A DNA stretch of 64,000 nt from Micromonospora sp. M71_S20. GTDB lineage: Bacteria > Actinomycetota > Actinomycetes > Mycobacteriales > Micromonosporaceae. Below the pieces are notes generated by a model. It had not been told where the DNA came from. It ran no database searches and was given only the letters and a program-made list of their open reading frames with translations. The translations under genes and the position numbers were made by a program. The first letter of the stretch is position 1, and each line of letters begins with the position of its first letter. Below are positions 42,601-50,784 of this stretch, one piece after another. The stretch spans positions 2,542,001 to 2,606,000 of the forward strand of contig NZ_RCCV01000001.1 in assembly GCF_003664255.1 (NCBI RefSeq), given 5' to 3'.

Positions 42601-44117
42601 CCCTCCACGACCTGACCCAGCAGACCGACCGGGCGGTCCGGTCCGGCGCGCAGGCCGCCGGGGTGACCGAGCAGACCGGCGCCCAGGGGTGGCAGCCGGT
42701 GGGTGGGCTGCCGTTCGAGCCGTCCCGTGGCTACCACGCCACCGTCGGCCGGGCCGGGGACCGGCTGCTGCTCAGCGTGAAGGGAGCGCCGGAGTCGGTG
42801 CTGCCCCGGTGCTCGGGCTGGCGTACGCCGGGGGGACGCGACGAGCCGCTCGACGACTCGGGCCGCGACGGGCTGCACGCCATGCTCGCCGACCGGGCGG
42901 GGGCGGGACACCGGATCCTCGCCGTGGCCGAGTGCCGGGTCTCCTCGCCCGACGTCACCGACGATCAGGTGCACGACCTGACCTTCGTCGGCTTCCTGGC
43001 CCTCGCCGACGGGGTACGCGAGAGTGCAGCCCCCGCCGTGCGCCGGATCCGTCAGGCCGGCGTGCACACCATCATGATCACCGGTGACCATCCGGCGACC
43101 GCCGAGGCGATCGCGGCCACCATCAGCGACCACGAGGACCAGCGGGTGGTCACCGCGACGGAACTCGACCAGCTCGACGACGAGGCCCTCGCCGCGCGGC
43201 TCGCCGTCACGGACGTGGTGGCCCGGTGCACCCCGGCGCACAAGGTCCGGATCATCCAGGCGTTGCAGAGGTGTGGACGTACGGTGGCGATGACCGGCGA
43301 CGGTGCCAACGACGCCGCGGCGATCCGGCTGGCCGACGTGGGCATCGCCCTCGGTCAGCGGGGCACCCCGGCGGCCCGGGCGGCGGCCGACCTGGTGGTC
43401 ACCGACGACCGGCTGGAGACCATCATCGCCACCCTGGTCGAGGGCCGGGCGATGTGGTCCTCGGTACGCCACGCGCTCAGCATCCTGGTCGGCGGGAACC
43501 TCGGCGAGATCGCGTTCAGCGTGCTGACCGCCGCCGCTACCGGCCGCTCGGCGCTCACCGGCCGGCAACTGCTCCTGGTCAACCTGCTCACCGACCTGGC
43601 ACCGGCGTTGGCGATCGCCGTCCGGCCGCCCGGCGCGGACCGTGCCGACGGCCTGCTCCGGGAGGGCCCCGACACCTCGCTGGGCGAGACGATGACCCGG
43701 GAGATCGGGCTGCGCGCCGCCGCCACGACGCTGGGCGCCACCGCCGGCTGGACCTTGGCCCGCTACACCGGGCGACGCAGGCGCGCGGGCACCGTCGCGC
43801 TGGTCTCGCTGGTCGGCACCCAGCTCGGACAGACGGTGCTGGCCGGCGGCACCAGCCCGGCCGTACTGGCCTCCACCGCCGCGTCGCTCGGGGTGCTGGT
43901 GATGGTCGTCCAGACGCCGGGGGTCAGCCACTTCTTCGGCTGTACGCCGCTCGGCCCGGTCGGCTGGACCATCGCGACGGGCTCCGCGCTCGGCGCCACC
44001 TTCGCGAACGGCGCGCTCACCCGCCTGGTGGAACGCCTGCCCCAGTCGGGATCCCCGCCGGCGGACCGCCCGGACCCCGACGGACGAACCTCGGCCGACG
44101 GGCCGGCGCGGGCGTGA
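39648..44117 (+). CDS. Very large P-type ATPase (CtpI-like) with degenerate first module
   Basis: 1489 residues from ATG 39648. The C-terminal half is a canonical P-type ATPase: SLTGES, phosphorylated Asp in CFDKTGTLT (D938), TGDHPATAEAIAATI, GRTVAMTGDGANDAAAIRLA and six or more TMs. The N-terminal half (after a small ferredoxin-like domain, HHIEVLGVCQDGGDVLARQV) reads like a decayed second copy: IDTLVLDAAVLGSDRG at D351 stands where DKTGT would be, and VVMVVSGDRAALGAADCGLG where TGDGAND would be. This matches the mycobacterial CtpI class, whose ion is not firmly known. Longer in-frame starts overlap the divergent regulatory region. Confidence 0.88.
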   Translation: MISLVRTAGRLLPPVTVPPVVGEASRNVGAAAARLVRAAGLSRRRVWSRPGRHHIEVLGVCQDGGDVLARQVEAALERMPGVQWARVNAPSGRVVVAVGTPEPALRDLIATVARTERTCPHEPDPQIPPPHPPEEGPRTPRTLGALASDALGLTLSAATRILPFTPVPGEVAGLLGAVDLHPKLHALADRGLRADPRADLLFPLAEAVVQGLTGSWTGLVLDGAHRVVQWGEARAQLRAWAQAEPRLTGHPERAAAPAPKIERPRPKPDGPVEKYVSRTLDAGAVAVAAATPVVGWKRAAALGLSTLPKAPGSGREGYAAQLGRILARRGVIAMDRNVLRELDRIDTLVLDAAVLGSDRGVLADLAPLAGADTGRVAARAFALFDPAAPREPRHADGWRLGPLDALNVEDPGDTADSRRLRDAGGPLLGLSDGGTLLAVLRVEPEPAPGVDALPAAARQAGLRLVVAGDDERRYDFADAHLPGRDRLAESVRELQRDGAVVMVVSGDRAALGAADCGLGLSADEDLPPWGAHLLVGADLRVAALVVEAAGVARRMARQNIGLAMAGTGLGVLGALTASPARLPGRAVAAVNGAAALAFAHGVLRAHRLPGPADSPAPATTAWHLMPSSTVLDQLDTGPDGLPTDEAERRRGDGSARPSGPTGLLHAFVDELTNPLTPVLAAGAVLSATLGSPVDAALVGGVVGGSALLGAVHQHNTERSLAELLSRSAVTARVRRDGAERILSAEDLVPGDVVLLESGDAVPADCRVLESAGLEMDESSLTGESLPVGKTDQPVVAAAVADRRSMLYEGTSVAAGHGTAVVVATGAGTEAGRSLAMARQAPPASGVEARLGRLTRAAIPLAAGSAVAVAGAGLLRGVPLAQTAATAANLAVASVPEGLPFLVSAAQLAAARRLAEHGALVRNPRTIEALGRVDVLCFDKTGTLTEGQLMLAGVGDDGRYAPMDRLDDGLRLTLSAALRATPGADALHDLTQQTDRAVRSGAQAAGVTEQTGAQGWQPVGGLPFEPSRGYHATVGRAGDRLLLSVKGAPESVLPRCSGWRTPGGRDEPLDDSGRDGLHAMLADRAGAGHRILAVAECRVSSPDVTDDQVHDLTFVGFLALADGVRESAAPAVRRIRQAGVHTIMITGDHPATAEAIAATISDHEDQRVVTATELDQLDDEALAARLAVTDVVARCTPAHKVRIIQALQRCGRTVAMTGDGANDAAAIRLADVGIALGQRGTPAARAAADLVVTDDRLETIIATLVEGRAMWSSVRHALSILVGGNLGEIAFSVLTAAATGRSALTGRQLLLVNLLTDLAPALAIAVRPPGADRADGLLREGPDTSLGETMTREIGLRAAATTLGATAGWTLARYTGRRRRAGTVALVSLVGTQLGQTVLAGGTSPAVLASTAASLGVLVMVVQTPGVSHFFGCTPLGPVGWTIATGSALGATFANGALTRLVERLPQSGSPPADRPDPDGRTSADGPARA

Positions 44118-44175
44118 CCGCCGCCGATCGGCATGACCGTGCCGATCACGGGTACGGCTGCGAAGGGAGGTACGC

Positions 44176-44979
44176 ATGTTGACGACGCAGCCGGAGGTCA
44201 CGTTCGTCGGCACCGCCACCACGGTGCTGCGGATCGGCGGGTTCACCCTGCTCACCGACCCGAACTTCCTGCACCGGGGCCAACGCGCGTACCTGGGCAA
44301 AGGGCTCTGGTCGCGGCGGCGCACCGATCCCGCGTTGCGGATCGCCCAACTGCCGTCGCTGGACGCGGTCGTCCTCTCCCACCTGCACGGCGACCACTTC
44401 GACCGCGTGGCCCGCCGCGAACTCGACCGGGAGCTGCCGATCGTCACCACCCCCGCCGCCGAACGGAAGCTGCGCCGCTGGGGCTTCCGGGCCGCCGAAG
44501 GGCTGCCCACCTGGAACTCCCGGGAGCTGCGCCGCGACGGCGAGACGCTGCGGCTGACCTCGATGCCGGGCAGGCACGGGCCGGGCGCGCTGGACCTGCT
44601 GATGCCCGACGTGATGGGCACGATGATCGACCTGGAACGCGGGGGCAGCCGCCAGTTCCGCCTCTACGTCACCGGCGACACGCTGAACCGGCCGATGCTC
44701 GCCGACATCCCCGAGCGGTACCCGGACATCGACGCGATGCTGATCCACCTCGGCGGCACCCGGATCGCCGGCATCCTGCTCACCATGGACGCGCGGCAGG
44801 GCACCGACCTGGTCGAGCTGGTCCGGCCGAAGCTGACCGTGCCGATCCACTACGACGACTACCCGGTGTTCCGCTCGCCGCTGGCCCACTTCGTGGCGGA
44901 GGTACGGCGGCGCGGCCTCGCCGGGAGCGTCCGCACCATCGCCCGGGGCGAGACCGTCCCGCTGACCCCGCCGGACTGA
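44176..44979 (+). CDS. MBL-fold metal-dependent hydrolase
   Basis: 267 residues from ATG 44176, with GGGAGG upstream. Metallo-beta-lactamase fold: TLLTDPNFLHRG, metal site VVLSHLHGDHFDR (HxHxDH), VTGDTLNR (Asp ligand) and a terminal VPIHYDDYPVFRSPLAHF with a His ligand. Resembles UlaG/NAPE-PLD-like L-ascorbate lactonase/phosphodiesterase relatives of unknown substrate. Last gene before a strong bidirectional terminator. Confidence 0.88.
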   Translation: MLTTQPEVTFVGTATTVLRIGGFTLLTDPNFLHRGQRAYLGKGLWSRRRTDPALRIAQLPSLDAVVLSHLHGDHFDRVARRELDRELPIVTTPAAERKLRRWGFRAAEGLPTWNSRELRRDGETLRLTSMPGRHGPGALDLLMPDVMGTMIDLERGGSRQFRLYVTGDTLNRPMLADIPERYPDIDAMLIHLGGTRIAGILLTMDARQGTDLVELVRPKLTVPIHYDDYPVFRSPLAHFVAEVRRRGLAGSVRTIARGETVPLTPPD

Positions 44980-45030
44980 GCCGCCACCCCGTCCGTTCCC
45001 CGCCGGACTGAGCCGCCACCCGTCCGGTCC
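44969..45030 (+). repeat. 31-32-bp tandem repeat over the MBL stop codon
   Basis: CGCCGGACTGAGCCGCCACC repeats after about 31 bp, each followed by CGTCCGKTCCC. The first copy contains the MBL gene stop codon. It is a simple duplication, similar in kind to that at 37103. Confidence 0.55.
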
Positions 45031-45057
45031 CCGCCGGGCCGGCGGTGCCCGCGTACG

Positions 45058-45098
45058 CCGATCGCCGCCTCCGGCCGGGGCCGGAGGGCGGCGATCGG
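45058..45098. terminator. Strong bidirectional hairpin
   Basis: Arms CCGATCGCCGCC (45058-45069) and GGCGGCGATCGG (45087-45098), extended inward by TCCGG/CCGGA with one bulge. It lies between the convergent MBL and CBS genes. Confidence 0.7.
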
Positions 45099-45111
45099 TC
45101 GTGACGTGCGG

Positions 45112-45531
45112 TCAGGCGCGCTCGGAGATGGCCTCGATGAGGTCGCCCACCGGGCGCTCGGGCAGGGAGCGGGCCACGTCGGCGACGGCCACGATGCCGA
45201 CGAGCTCGTGCCCGTCGATCACCGGCAGCCGGCGCACCTTGTGCTGGCTCATGGTCCGCAGGATCTCCGCCGCGTCGTCGTCGGCGCCGATCGTCACCGC
45301 CTCGCCCTGGGCGAGTTCACCGGCGGTGACCCGGCCCGGGTCGCGGCCCTCGGCGAGGACCTTCACCACGATGTCGCGGTCGGTCAGCATTCCCTTGAGC
45401 CGGTTGTCGTCCCCGCAGATCGGCAGCGAGCCGACGCCCAGCTGGGCCATCTGCTTGGCGGCCGTCTTGAGGTCGTCCTGCTCACGGATGCAGGTCACAT
45501 CGTTCGTCATGATCTCGCGTGCGGTCGGCAT
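45112..45531 (-). CDS. Tandem CBS-domain protein
   Basis: 139 residues from ATG 45531. CBS motifs: AREIMTNDVTCIREQDDLKT ... LKGMLTDRDIVVKVLAE and AGELAQGEAVTIGADDDAAE ... LVGIVAVADVARSLPE. Similar in size and layout to the CBS protein at 33317. Probably an adenine-nucleotide sensor; no fused effector. Confidence 0.85.
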   Translation of the reverse strand: MPTAREIMTNDVTCIREQDDLKTAAKQMAQLGVGSLPICGDDNRLKGMLTDRDIVVKVLAEGRDPGRVTAGELAQGEAVTIGADDDAAEILRTMSQHKVRRLPVIDGHELVGIVAVADVARSLPERPVGDLIEAISERA

Positions 45532-45655
45532 TGGCTGACACCTCACTTCCAGGGGGTCGTTGCCGTTTCTCCTACCCCCGTCCTCCCCGCCCATGCACGC
45601 GCAAGCTGGGACCGCCGACGCGCCGTCGCCGAGCGGGGCGGCGTCCGTCGCTGAC

Positions 45656-46642
45656 TTATCCCGCCGGATGCCAGGTGGCGGCGGCTCGGCGCAGCCGGTC
45701 GTTGACCGCCCGGCCGACGCCCACCTCGGGGACCGGCTCGACGAGGATCTCGTCGACCCCCGTGGCGTCCAGCTCGTGCAGCGCGTCGAACAGCCGCGCG
45801 GCGGCCTCGGTCAGGTCACCGGCGGCGGAGAGCACCTCCACGGCCGCCCAGTCTCCCGCCGGTCGGTCCCGGAAGGCCAGGAAGCCGCGCCGGACCCCGT
45901 CGGCCGCCGGCGGCTCGCCGCCCGAGGCCAACCGCAGCGGCGTACGCGGGGCGTAGTGCGCCGCCAGCGTGCCGGGCGCGACGGGCTGCCCGGAGCTGCC
46001 CGGGCGTACGGTCACCGGGCCGGCCGCCTCCTCCAGCGCCTCGACCGGCAGCGCGCCGAGGCGCAGCACCACCGGCCGCCCGCCCCGGGCGTCCACGATG
46101 GTCGACTCGATGCCGCACCGCGTCGGCCCGCCGTCGAGCACCACGTCCACGGCGGCGCCCAGGCCCCGCACCACGTGCTCGGCCCGCGTCGGGCTGAGCT
46201 GGCCGAACCGGTTCGCGCTCGGCGCCGCCACCGGCACGCCGGCCTCGGCGATCAGCGCCCGCGCGTACGCGTTGTCCGGCACGCGGACCGCCATCGTCGC
46301 CAGTCCGGAGGTGACGATCGGCGGGATCGCCGCCGGCCGGTCCACGATCAGCGTGAGCGGTCCGGGCCAGAAGCGCCCGGCCAACGCCGCCACCGCCGCC
46401 GGCACCGTCCCCACCAGCTTCTCCAGCTCGGCCGCGTCCGCGAGGTGTGTGATCAGCGGGTCGAAGCTGGGCCGCGCCTTCGCCTCGAAGATCCGGGCGG
46501 CGGCCCGGGCGTCCAACGCGTTCGCGCCGAGCCCGTAGACGGTCTCGGTGGGAAAGGCCACCAACCCGCCGGTACGCAGGACGGAGGCCGCCTCGGCGAT
46601 GCCGCTGTCGGCCGGTAGCACGCGTGGGGATCCGGTGGTCAC
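45656..46642 (-). CDS. Threonylcarbamoyl-AMP synthase, Sua5 type
   Basis: 328 residues from GTG 46642. Makes L-threonylcarbamoyl-AMP from Thr, bicarbonate and ATP for tRNA t6A37. The YrdC domain (about 10-205) shows FPTETVYGLGANALDARAAA, KARPSFDPLITHL, WPGPLTLIV, VAAPSANRFGQLSPT and GIESTIVD. The C-terminal Sua5 domain (about 230-328, PGTLAAHYAPRTPLRL) distinguishes it from the short TsaC. Essential in most bacteria. Confidence 0.92.
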   Translation of the reverse strand: MTTGSPRVLPADSGIAEAASVLRTGGLVAFPTETVYGLGANALDARAAARIFEAKARPSFDPLITHLADAAELEKLVGTVPAAVAALAGRFWPGPLTLIVDRPAAIPPIVTSGLATMAVRVPDNAYARALIAEAGVPVAAPSANRFGQLSPTRAEHVVRGLGAAVDVVLDGGPTRCGIESTIVDARGGRPVVLRLGALPVEALEEAAGPVTVRPGSSGQPVAPGTLAAHYAPRTPLRLASGGEPPAADGVRRGFLAFRDRPAGDWAAVEVLSAAGDLTEAAARLFDALHELDATGVDEILVEPVPEVGVGRAVNDRLRRAAATWHPAG

Positions 46643-46726
46643 ACCTGCGACGCTAACCTGCCCGGGACGGCGTCGGCTCCGCGGTGGCCCGGTTCCGATC
46701 TGTGCGGCGCGGCCTAGGATCGGGCC

Positions 46727-47671
46727 ATGTCCCTGACGGCGGACGACGTCGAGCGGTTCGAGGCCGCCAGGCCCCGCCTGGAAGCCATCGCCTACCGTCT
46801 CCTCGGCTCCGCCACCGAGGCCGAGGACGCCGTGCAGGAGACGTTCCTGCGCTGGCAGGCCGCCAACGTCGAGCGCATCGAGGTCCCCGAGGCCTGGCTG
46901 ACGAAGGTCCTCACCAACCTGTGCCTCAACCAGCTCGCCTCCGCACGGGCTCGCCGGGAGACCTACCCGGGCCAGTGGCTTCCCGAGCCGCTGCTCGCCG
47001 GGGATCCGATGCTCGGCCCGGCCGAAACCGCCGAGCAGCGCGACTCGGTCTCGTTCGCGGTCCTCACCCTCCTGGAGCGTCTCTCCCCGGGCGAGCGGGC
47101 GGTGTACGTGCTGCGGGAGGCCTTCGACTACCCGCACCGCGACATCGCCGCGATCCTCGACATCACCGAGGCCGCCAGCCAGCAGATCCTCCACCGCGCC
47201 AAGAAGCACGTCGCGGACGGCAGGGCCCGTGCCGAGATCGACGAGGCCGCTGCCCGGCGGGTCGTCGAGGAGTTCCTGGCAGCCGCCACCGGCGGCCGGA
47301 TGGAGCCGCTCCTGCGCCTGCTCACCGAGGACGTCGTCGCGATCGGCGACGGCGGCGGGAAGGTCCCGGCCCGCGCCAAGGCGTTCGAGGGCGCGGTCGC
47401 GGTCGCGAAGTTCCTGTGGGGCCTGTTCAGGCCCGGCAAGGCCAAGCGCGCCCTGGTCGGTGGCACGCCCGAGGTCTACGCCTGGACCGCCAACGGCGGC
47501 CCCGCCGTCGTGGCCGTCGTGGACGGCCGGGTCGTCGGCGTCATGTGCCTGGAGGTCACCGCCGACGGCATCGCCGCGTTCCGTAACCAGGGCAACCCGG
47601 ACAAGCTCGCACGGGCGACCGTGCAGTGGGGTGCCACCGACCACGGCGAGCCCCTGTTCCACGCCTTCTGA
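46727..47671 (+). CDS. ECF41-type sigma factor (SigJ-like) with SnoaL-like C-terminus
   Basis: 314 residues. Sigma-2 FEAARPRLEAIAYRLLGSAT and EAEDAVQETFLRWQAANVER; sigma-4 LSPGERAVYVLREAFDYPHR with ITEAASQQILHRAKKH. The C-terminal NTF2/SnoaL-like domain carries all three ECF41 signatures: linker WLPEP, then DGGGK and NPDKL. In ECF41 members the C-terminal extension replaces an anti-sigma factor and tunes activity. Such genes normally neighbour a carboxymuconolactone decarboxylase, oxidoreductase or epimerase; here a FAD oxidoreductase follows at once. Confidence 0.92.
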   Translation: MSLTADDVERFEAARPRLEAIAYRLLGSATEAEDAVQETFLRWQAANVERIEVPEAWLTKVLTNLCLNQLASARARRETYPGQWLPEPLLAGDPMLGPAETAEQRDSVSFAVLTLLERLSPGERAVYVLREAFDYPHRDIAAILDITEAASQQILHRAKKHVADGRARAEIDEAAARRVVEEFLAAATGGRMEPLLRLLTEDVVAIGDGGGKVPARAKAFEGAVAVAKFLWGLFRPGKAKRALVGGTPEVYAWTANGGPAVVAVVDGRVVGVMCLEVTADGIAAFRNQGNPDKLARATVQWGATDHGEPLFHAF

Positions 47672-47702
47672 CCGTCATGTGACGTGCTTCACGAGCGGTT
47701 CC

Positions 47703-47728
47703 TGTCAGGAAACGGCGGGCCACCCGGT
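47703..47728 (+). promoter_or_regulatory. Candidate ECF41 promoter of the oxidoreductase gene
   Basis: TGTCAGG (47703-47709) resembles the ECF41 -35 TGTCACA; CGGT at 47725-47728, 15 nt on, is a one-base variant of the -10 CGTC. It lies 36 bp before the oxidoreductase ATG. The match is partial. Confidence 0.4.
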
Positions 47729-47763
47729 TCAAGTGGCAACCCGCACGAGACAGGAGCGTGGAC

Positions 47764-48954
47764 ATGCAGCACCGCATCATCGTCCTCGGAGCCGGATACA
47801 CCGGAGCCATCGTCGCCGGCCGCCTCGCCAGACGCCTCCACCGTGAGGACGTCTCCATCACCGTCGTCAACGAAGGGGCCGACTTCGTCGAACGCGTCCG
47901 CATGCACCAACTGGCGGCCGGTCAGGACCTCAGGCCCCGGCCGTTGCGTGAGATGTTCGCGGGCACCGGCGTCGGGCTGCGGCTCGCGAGGGTCACCGGC
48001 GTCGACGTCGCCCGCAGGACCGTCGCCGTCGACGACGCGAACGGCGCCGAGGAAGTCGCCTACGACACGCTCGTCTACGCCCTCGGCAGCGGCTGGGACC
48101 CACGGGACGTCCCGGGGGCAGCCGAGTACGCCCACGAGATCTCCAGCCGCCCCGGAGCGCTCCGGCTACGCGAGCGCCTGGCCCGCCTCGACGCCGGGCA
48201 GACCGTGCTCGTCGTCGGGGGCGGCCTCACCGGCCTGGAGGCCGTGACCGAGATCGCCGAGGCCCGCCCGGACCTCGACGTCGCCCTCGCCGCCCGGGGC
48301 GGTCTCGGCGACTGGCTCTCCCCCAGGGGCCGTGAGCACCTGCGGAAGGTCTTCGACAAGCTCGGCATCACCGCGTACGAGCACACCACCGTCACCGGCG
48401 TCGAAGCCGACCGCGTCGCCACCGCCGACGGCAGGGCCATCCCGGCGGCGGTGGCCGTGTGGACCACCGGCTTCGCGGTCCACCCGATCGCGAGGGCGAC
48501 CGCCCTGGAGGTCACCGGCTCCGGCCAGATCGTGGTCGACGGGACCATGCGGTCGGTCTCGCACCCGGACGTGTACGCCGTCGGCGACGCCGCCATGGTG
48601 ACGGGTCCCGGGGACAAGCCGCTGCGGATGTCGTGCGCCTCGGGGGTGCCGACCGCCTGGCAGGCCGCCGACGCGATCGCGGCGCACCTGGCCGGGGGAA
48701 AGCTACCGAACAGCCGGATCCGCTACTTGAACCAGTGCATCTCGCTCGGCCGCAGCGAGGGCCTGATCCAGTACGTCACCGCCGACGACCGCGCCGTGCG
48801 GGCGGCCCTGACCGGACGCCTCGCGGCCGTCTACAAGGAGTTGGTCTGCAAGGGTGCCGCCTGGGGCGTCGCCAACCCGACGCTCGGGCTGCCCACCCGG
48901 CGCCGCCGCGTCACGCGGGCAACAGCGGGCTCGACCGTCGACGCGCTGGCGTAG
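47764..48954 (+). CDS. FAD-dependent NAD(P)H oxidoreductase (NDH-2-like)
   Basis: 396 residues. ATG 47764 is 7 nt after AGGAG, better placed than GTG 47758. Two Rossmann motifs: HRIIVLGAGYTGAIVAGRLA (FAD) and TVLVVGGGLTGLEAVTEIAE (NAD(P)H); the FAD-proximal SVSHPDVYAVGDAAMV closes the fold. Resembles type-II NADH dehydrogenases and quinone reductases. No membrane helix is evident, so it is probably soluble or peripheral. It is the expected ECF41 partner gene. Confidence 0.9.
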   Translation: MQHRIIVLGAGYTGAIVAGRLARRLHREDVSITVVNEGADFVERVRMHQLAAGQDLRPRPLREMFAGTGVGLRLARVTGVDVARRTVAVDDANGAEEVAYDTLVYALGSGWDPRDVPGAAEYAHEISSRPGALRLRERLARLDAGQTVLVVGGGLTGLEAVTEIAEARPDLDVALAARGGLGDWLSPRGREHLRKVFDKLGITAYEHTTVTGVEADRVATADGRAIPAAVAVWTTGFAVHPIARATALEVTGSGQIVVDGTMRSVSHPDVYAVGDAAMVTGPGDKPLRMSCASGVPTAWQAADAIAAHLAGGKLPNSRIRYLNQCISLGRSEGLIQYVTADDRAVRAALTGRLAAVYKELVCKGAAWGVANPTLGLPTRRRRVTRATAGSTVDALA

Positions 48955-49057
48955 GGACCGTTCCGGGCAGCCCGACCACGGCGAGGGGGATCCTGCGGTC
49001 ACGCCCACCGGGCCGCGGGACCCCTCGTTTCCCGTCCCGGTGCGCGAGGATGGCGGC

Positions 49058-49813
49058 ATGCTTCGTACCCCTCGGGCTCTTTTGCTGGACTTCGGCGGCG
49101 TCCTGGCCGACGCGCCACCCCAACCGCCGGCCCCGCCGGGGCTGGTGCGGCGCCTCGCCGAGCTCGTCGACGGCGCGGTGCCGGAGGAGCAGATCGCCCG
49201 GGACCTGGGCGAGGGCGCGCGGGCGTACGCCCTGTGGCGCGACGAGGTGGGCAGGACGGACGACCCGGTCGAGCTGCCGCACGGCCAGGTGTGGGCCGAC
49301 TTCGTGACCCGGTCCTGGCCGCAGGAGGCCCGCGCCGCCGTCCAACGGGAGGCGACCCCACTGGCGTACGCCTGGACCTGGCGCCAGGAGTGGGCCGTGC
49401 GCCCCGGCATCCCCGAGGCCCTGCGGCACGCCGCCGACGCCGGCCTGCCGATGGCGGTCGTCAGCAACACGCTCTGCGGCGCCGCCCACCGGGACTTCCT
49501 CGCCGCCGCAGGGCTCTCCGGACTGTTCGGGGCCGAGTTCTACAGCGACGAGGCCGGGCCCCGGAAGCCGAACCCGGAACTGGCGCTGCTGGCGGCCCGC
49601 GCCATCGCGGTGCCGATTCGCGACTGCTGGTTCGTCGGCGACACCGTGAATCGCGACGTCGTCTGCGCCCGCCGCGCCGGCACCGCCGCCGCGGTCCTCA
49701 TGCGCTCACCCCGCACCGACCGGGAGGCGGCGCTGCCGGGAGTCGAACCGGACGCGCGGATCGAGGACGGCCACGGGCTCCTCGCGCTGCTGCGGGAGCA
49801 CGCCCGCCCGTGA
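49058..49813 (+). CDS. HAD-superfamily hydrolase
   Basis: 251 residues from ATG 49058. HAD motifs: I LLLDFGGVLADAPP (the second Asp of DxD is replaced by Gly, as in some subfamilies), II MAVVSNTLCG, III RKPNPELALLAA and IV WFVGDTVNRDVVCA. Phosphatase or phosphoglycolate-like activity is plausible, but the missing second Asp makes phosphatase chemistry less certain. Its TGA overlaps the methyltransferase GTG. Confidence 0.85.
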   Translation: MLRTPRALLLDFGGVLADAPPQPPAPPGLVRRLAELVDGAVPEEQIARDLGEGARAYALWRDEVGRTDDPVELPHGQVWADFVTRSWPQEARAAVQREATPLAYAWTWRQEWAVRPGIPEALRHAADAGLPMAVVSNTLCGAAHRDFLAAAGLSGLFGAEFYSDEAGPRKPNPELALLAARAIAVPIRDCWFVGDTVNRDVVCARRAGTAAAVLMRSPRTDREAALPGVEPDARIEDGHGLLALLREHARP

Positions 49814-50448
49814 CCGTCAGGACCGACTGGCAGGCATGGCACGAGCCCTACGCCGACGCGAACTCCCCGCTGTCACGTCGGCTGCGGCTGGTGCAGCAGC
49901 ACATCGCCTCGTGGCTCGACGAGCGCTCCGAGGAACGACTGACGGTGGTCAGCGCCTGCGCGGGGCAGGGCCACGACCTCATCGGCGTCCTGGCCGCACG
50001 GCCCGACGCCCGACGGCTGCGCGTGACCCTGCTCGAGTACGACGCCGGCAACGTGGCCACCGCGCGGGCCGCCGCCGACCGGGCCGGGCTCTCCCACCTC
50101 GTGATCAGGCAGGCGGACGCGGGCCAACTCTCCTCCTATGCCGGGGCGGTTCCGGCGGATCTGGTGCTCATGGTCGGAGTCTTCGGCAACATCTCGGACG
50201 CCGACGTGGAACGATCGGTCGCCGCCCTGCCTCAGTTCTGCGCGGCGGGTGCCACAGTGATCTGGACCCGGGCGCGGCGGACGCCGGACCTGACGCCGGC
50301 CGTACGGAGATGGCTTCGCGACGCCGCCTTCGTGGAGGAGGCGTTCCACGCTCCGGACGACGCCCGGTTCTCTGTCGGCGTCCACCGGTTCGCAGGCACA
50401 CCGCGACCCCTGGACGCCACGGGAACGCTCTTCACCTTCCTACGCTGA
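49810..50448 (+). CDS. Class I SAM-dependent methyltransferase
   Basis: 212 residues from GTG 49810 (GTGA overlap with the HAD gene). Motif I VVSACAGQGHDLIGVLA, motif II VTLLEYDAGNVATARAAADR, and LVLMVGVFGNISDADVERSV as motif post-II. Resembles actinobacterial small-molecule methyltransferases; the substrate is unknown. Ends 48 bp before the tRNA-Ala gene of the opposite strand. Confidence 0.82.
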   Translation: MTVRTDWQAWHEPYADANSPLSRRLRLVQQHIASWLDERSEERLTVVSACAGQGHDLIGVLAARPDARRLRVTLLEYDAGNVATARAAADRAGLSHLVIRQADAGQLSSYAGAVPADLVLMVGVFGNISDADVERSVAALPQFCAAGATVIWTRARRTPDLTPAVRRWLRDAAFVEEAFHAPDDARFSVGVHRFAGTPRPLDATGTLFTFLR

Positions 50449-50499
50449 CCGGTTCCGCTGCTGCGTGCCGGAGCCGAGATCAACCGAAGGTGGTGCTGG

Positions 50500-50572
50500 T
50501 GGAGCCCAGGGGACTCGAACCCCTAACCCCTGCCTTGCAAAGGCAGTGCTCTGCCAGTTGAGCTAGGGCCCC
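50500..50572 (-). tRNA. tRNA-Ala (anticodon TGC)
   Basis: Complete cloverleaf: acceptor GGGGCCC/GGGCTCC, D-arm GCTC..GAGC, anticodon stem CTGCC/GGCAG with loop TTTGCAA (TGC), T-arm with TTCGAGT. The CCA is encoded (50499-50497). Pairs with the tRNA-Ile downstream as in other actinobacteria near gyrA. Confidence 0.95.
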
Positions 50573-50613
50573 CGGGGCGGACGACGCCGCCGGTGCCGGC
50601 AGTGCCAGCGGGA

Positions 50614-50742
50614 TCAGCGCAGGTCGGGCGCGGTGGTCGCCTCGTGCCAGAGGGCGCGCTCGTCGTTGGAAGCCTTGACCTTCCTGGCCACCACGGCTGC
50701 CACACCGACGACGCCGGCCAGGATCAGAAGCTTCTTGAACAT
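50614..50742 (-). CDS. DLW-39-type small protein
   Basis: 42 residues: MFKKLLILAGVVGVAAVVAR, then KVKASNDERALWHEATTAPD LR. A hydrophobic helix followed by an acidic (DER)ALWHEAT tail matches the small conserved DLW-39 proteins found beside gyrA and tRNA genes in actinobacteria. Function unknown; possibly membrane associated. Confidence 0.75.
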   Translation of the reverse strand: MFKKLLILAGVVGVAAVVARKVKASNDERALWHEATTAPDLR

Positions 50743-50784
50743 GGGGCCTACCCTCGCGCTCGACTGCCGTCGGACGATGTGCGG

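Noticed and set aside
40221..44621. 1466-codon open frame opposite the P-type ATPase
   Set aside because: Shadow frame; the plus-strand ATPase motifs are unambiguous.
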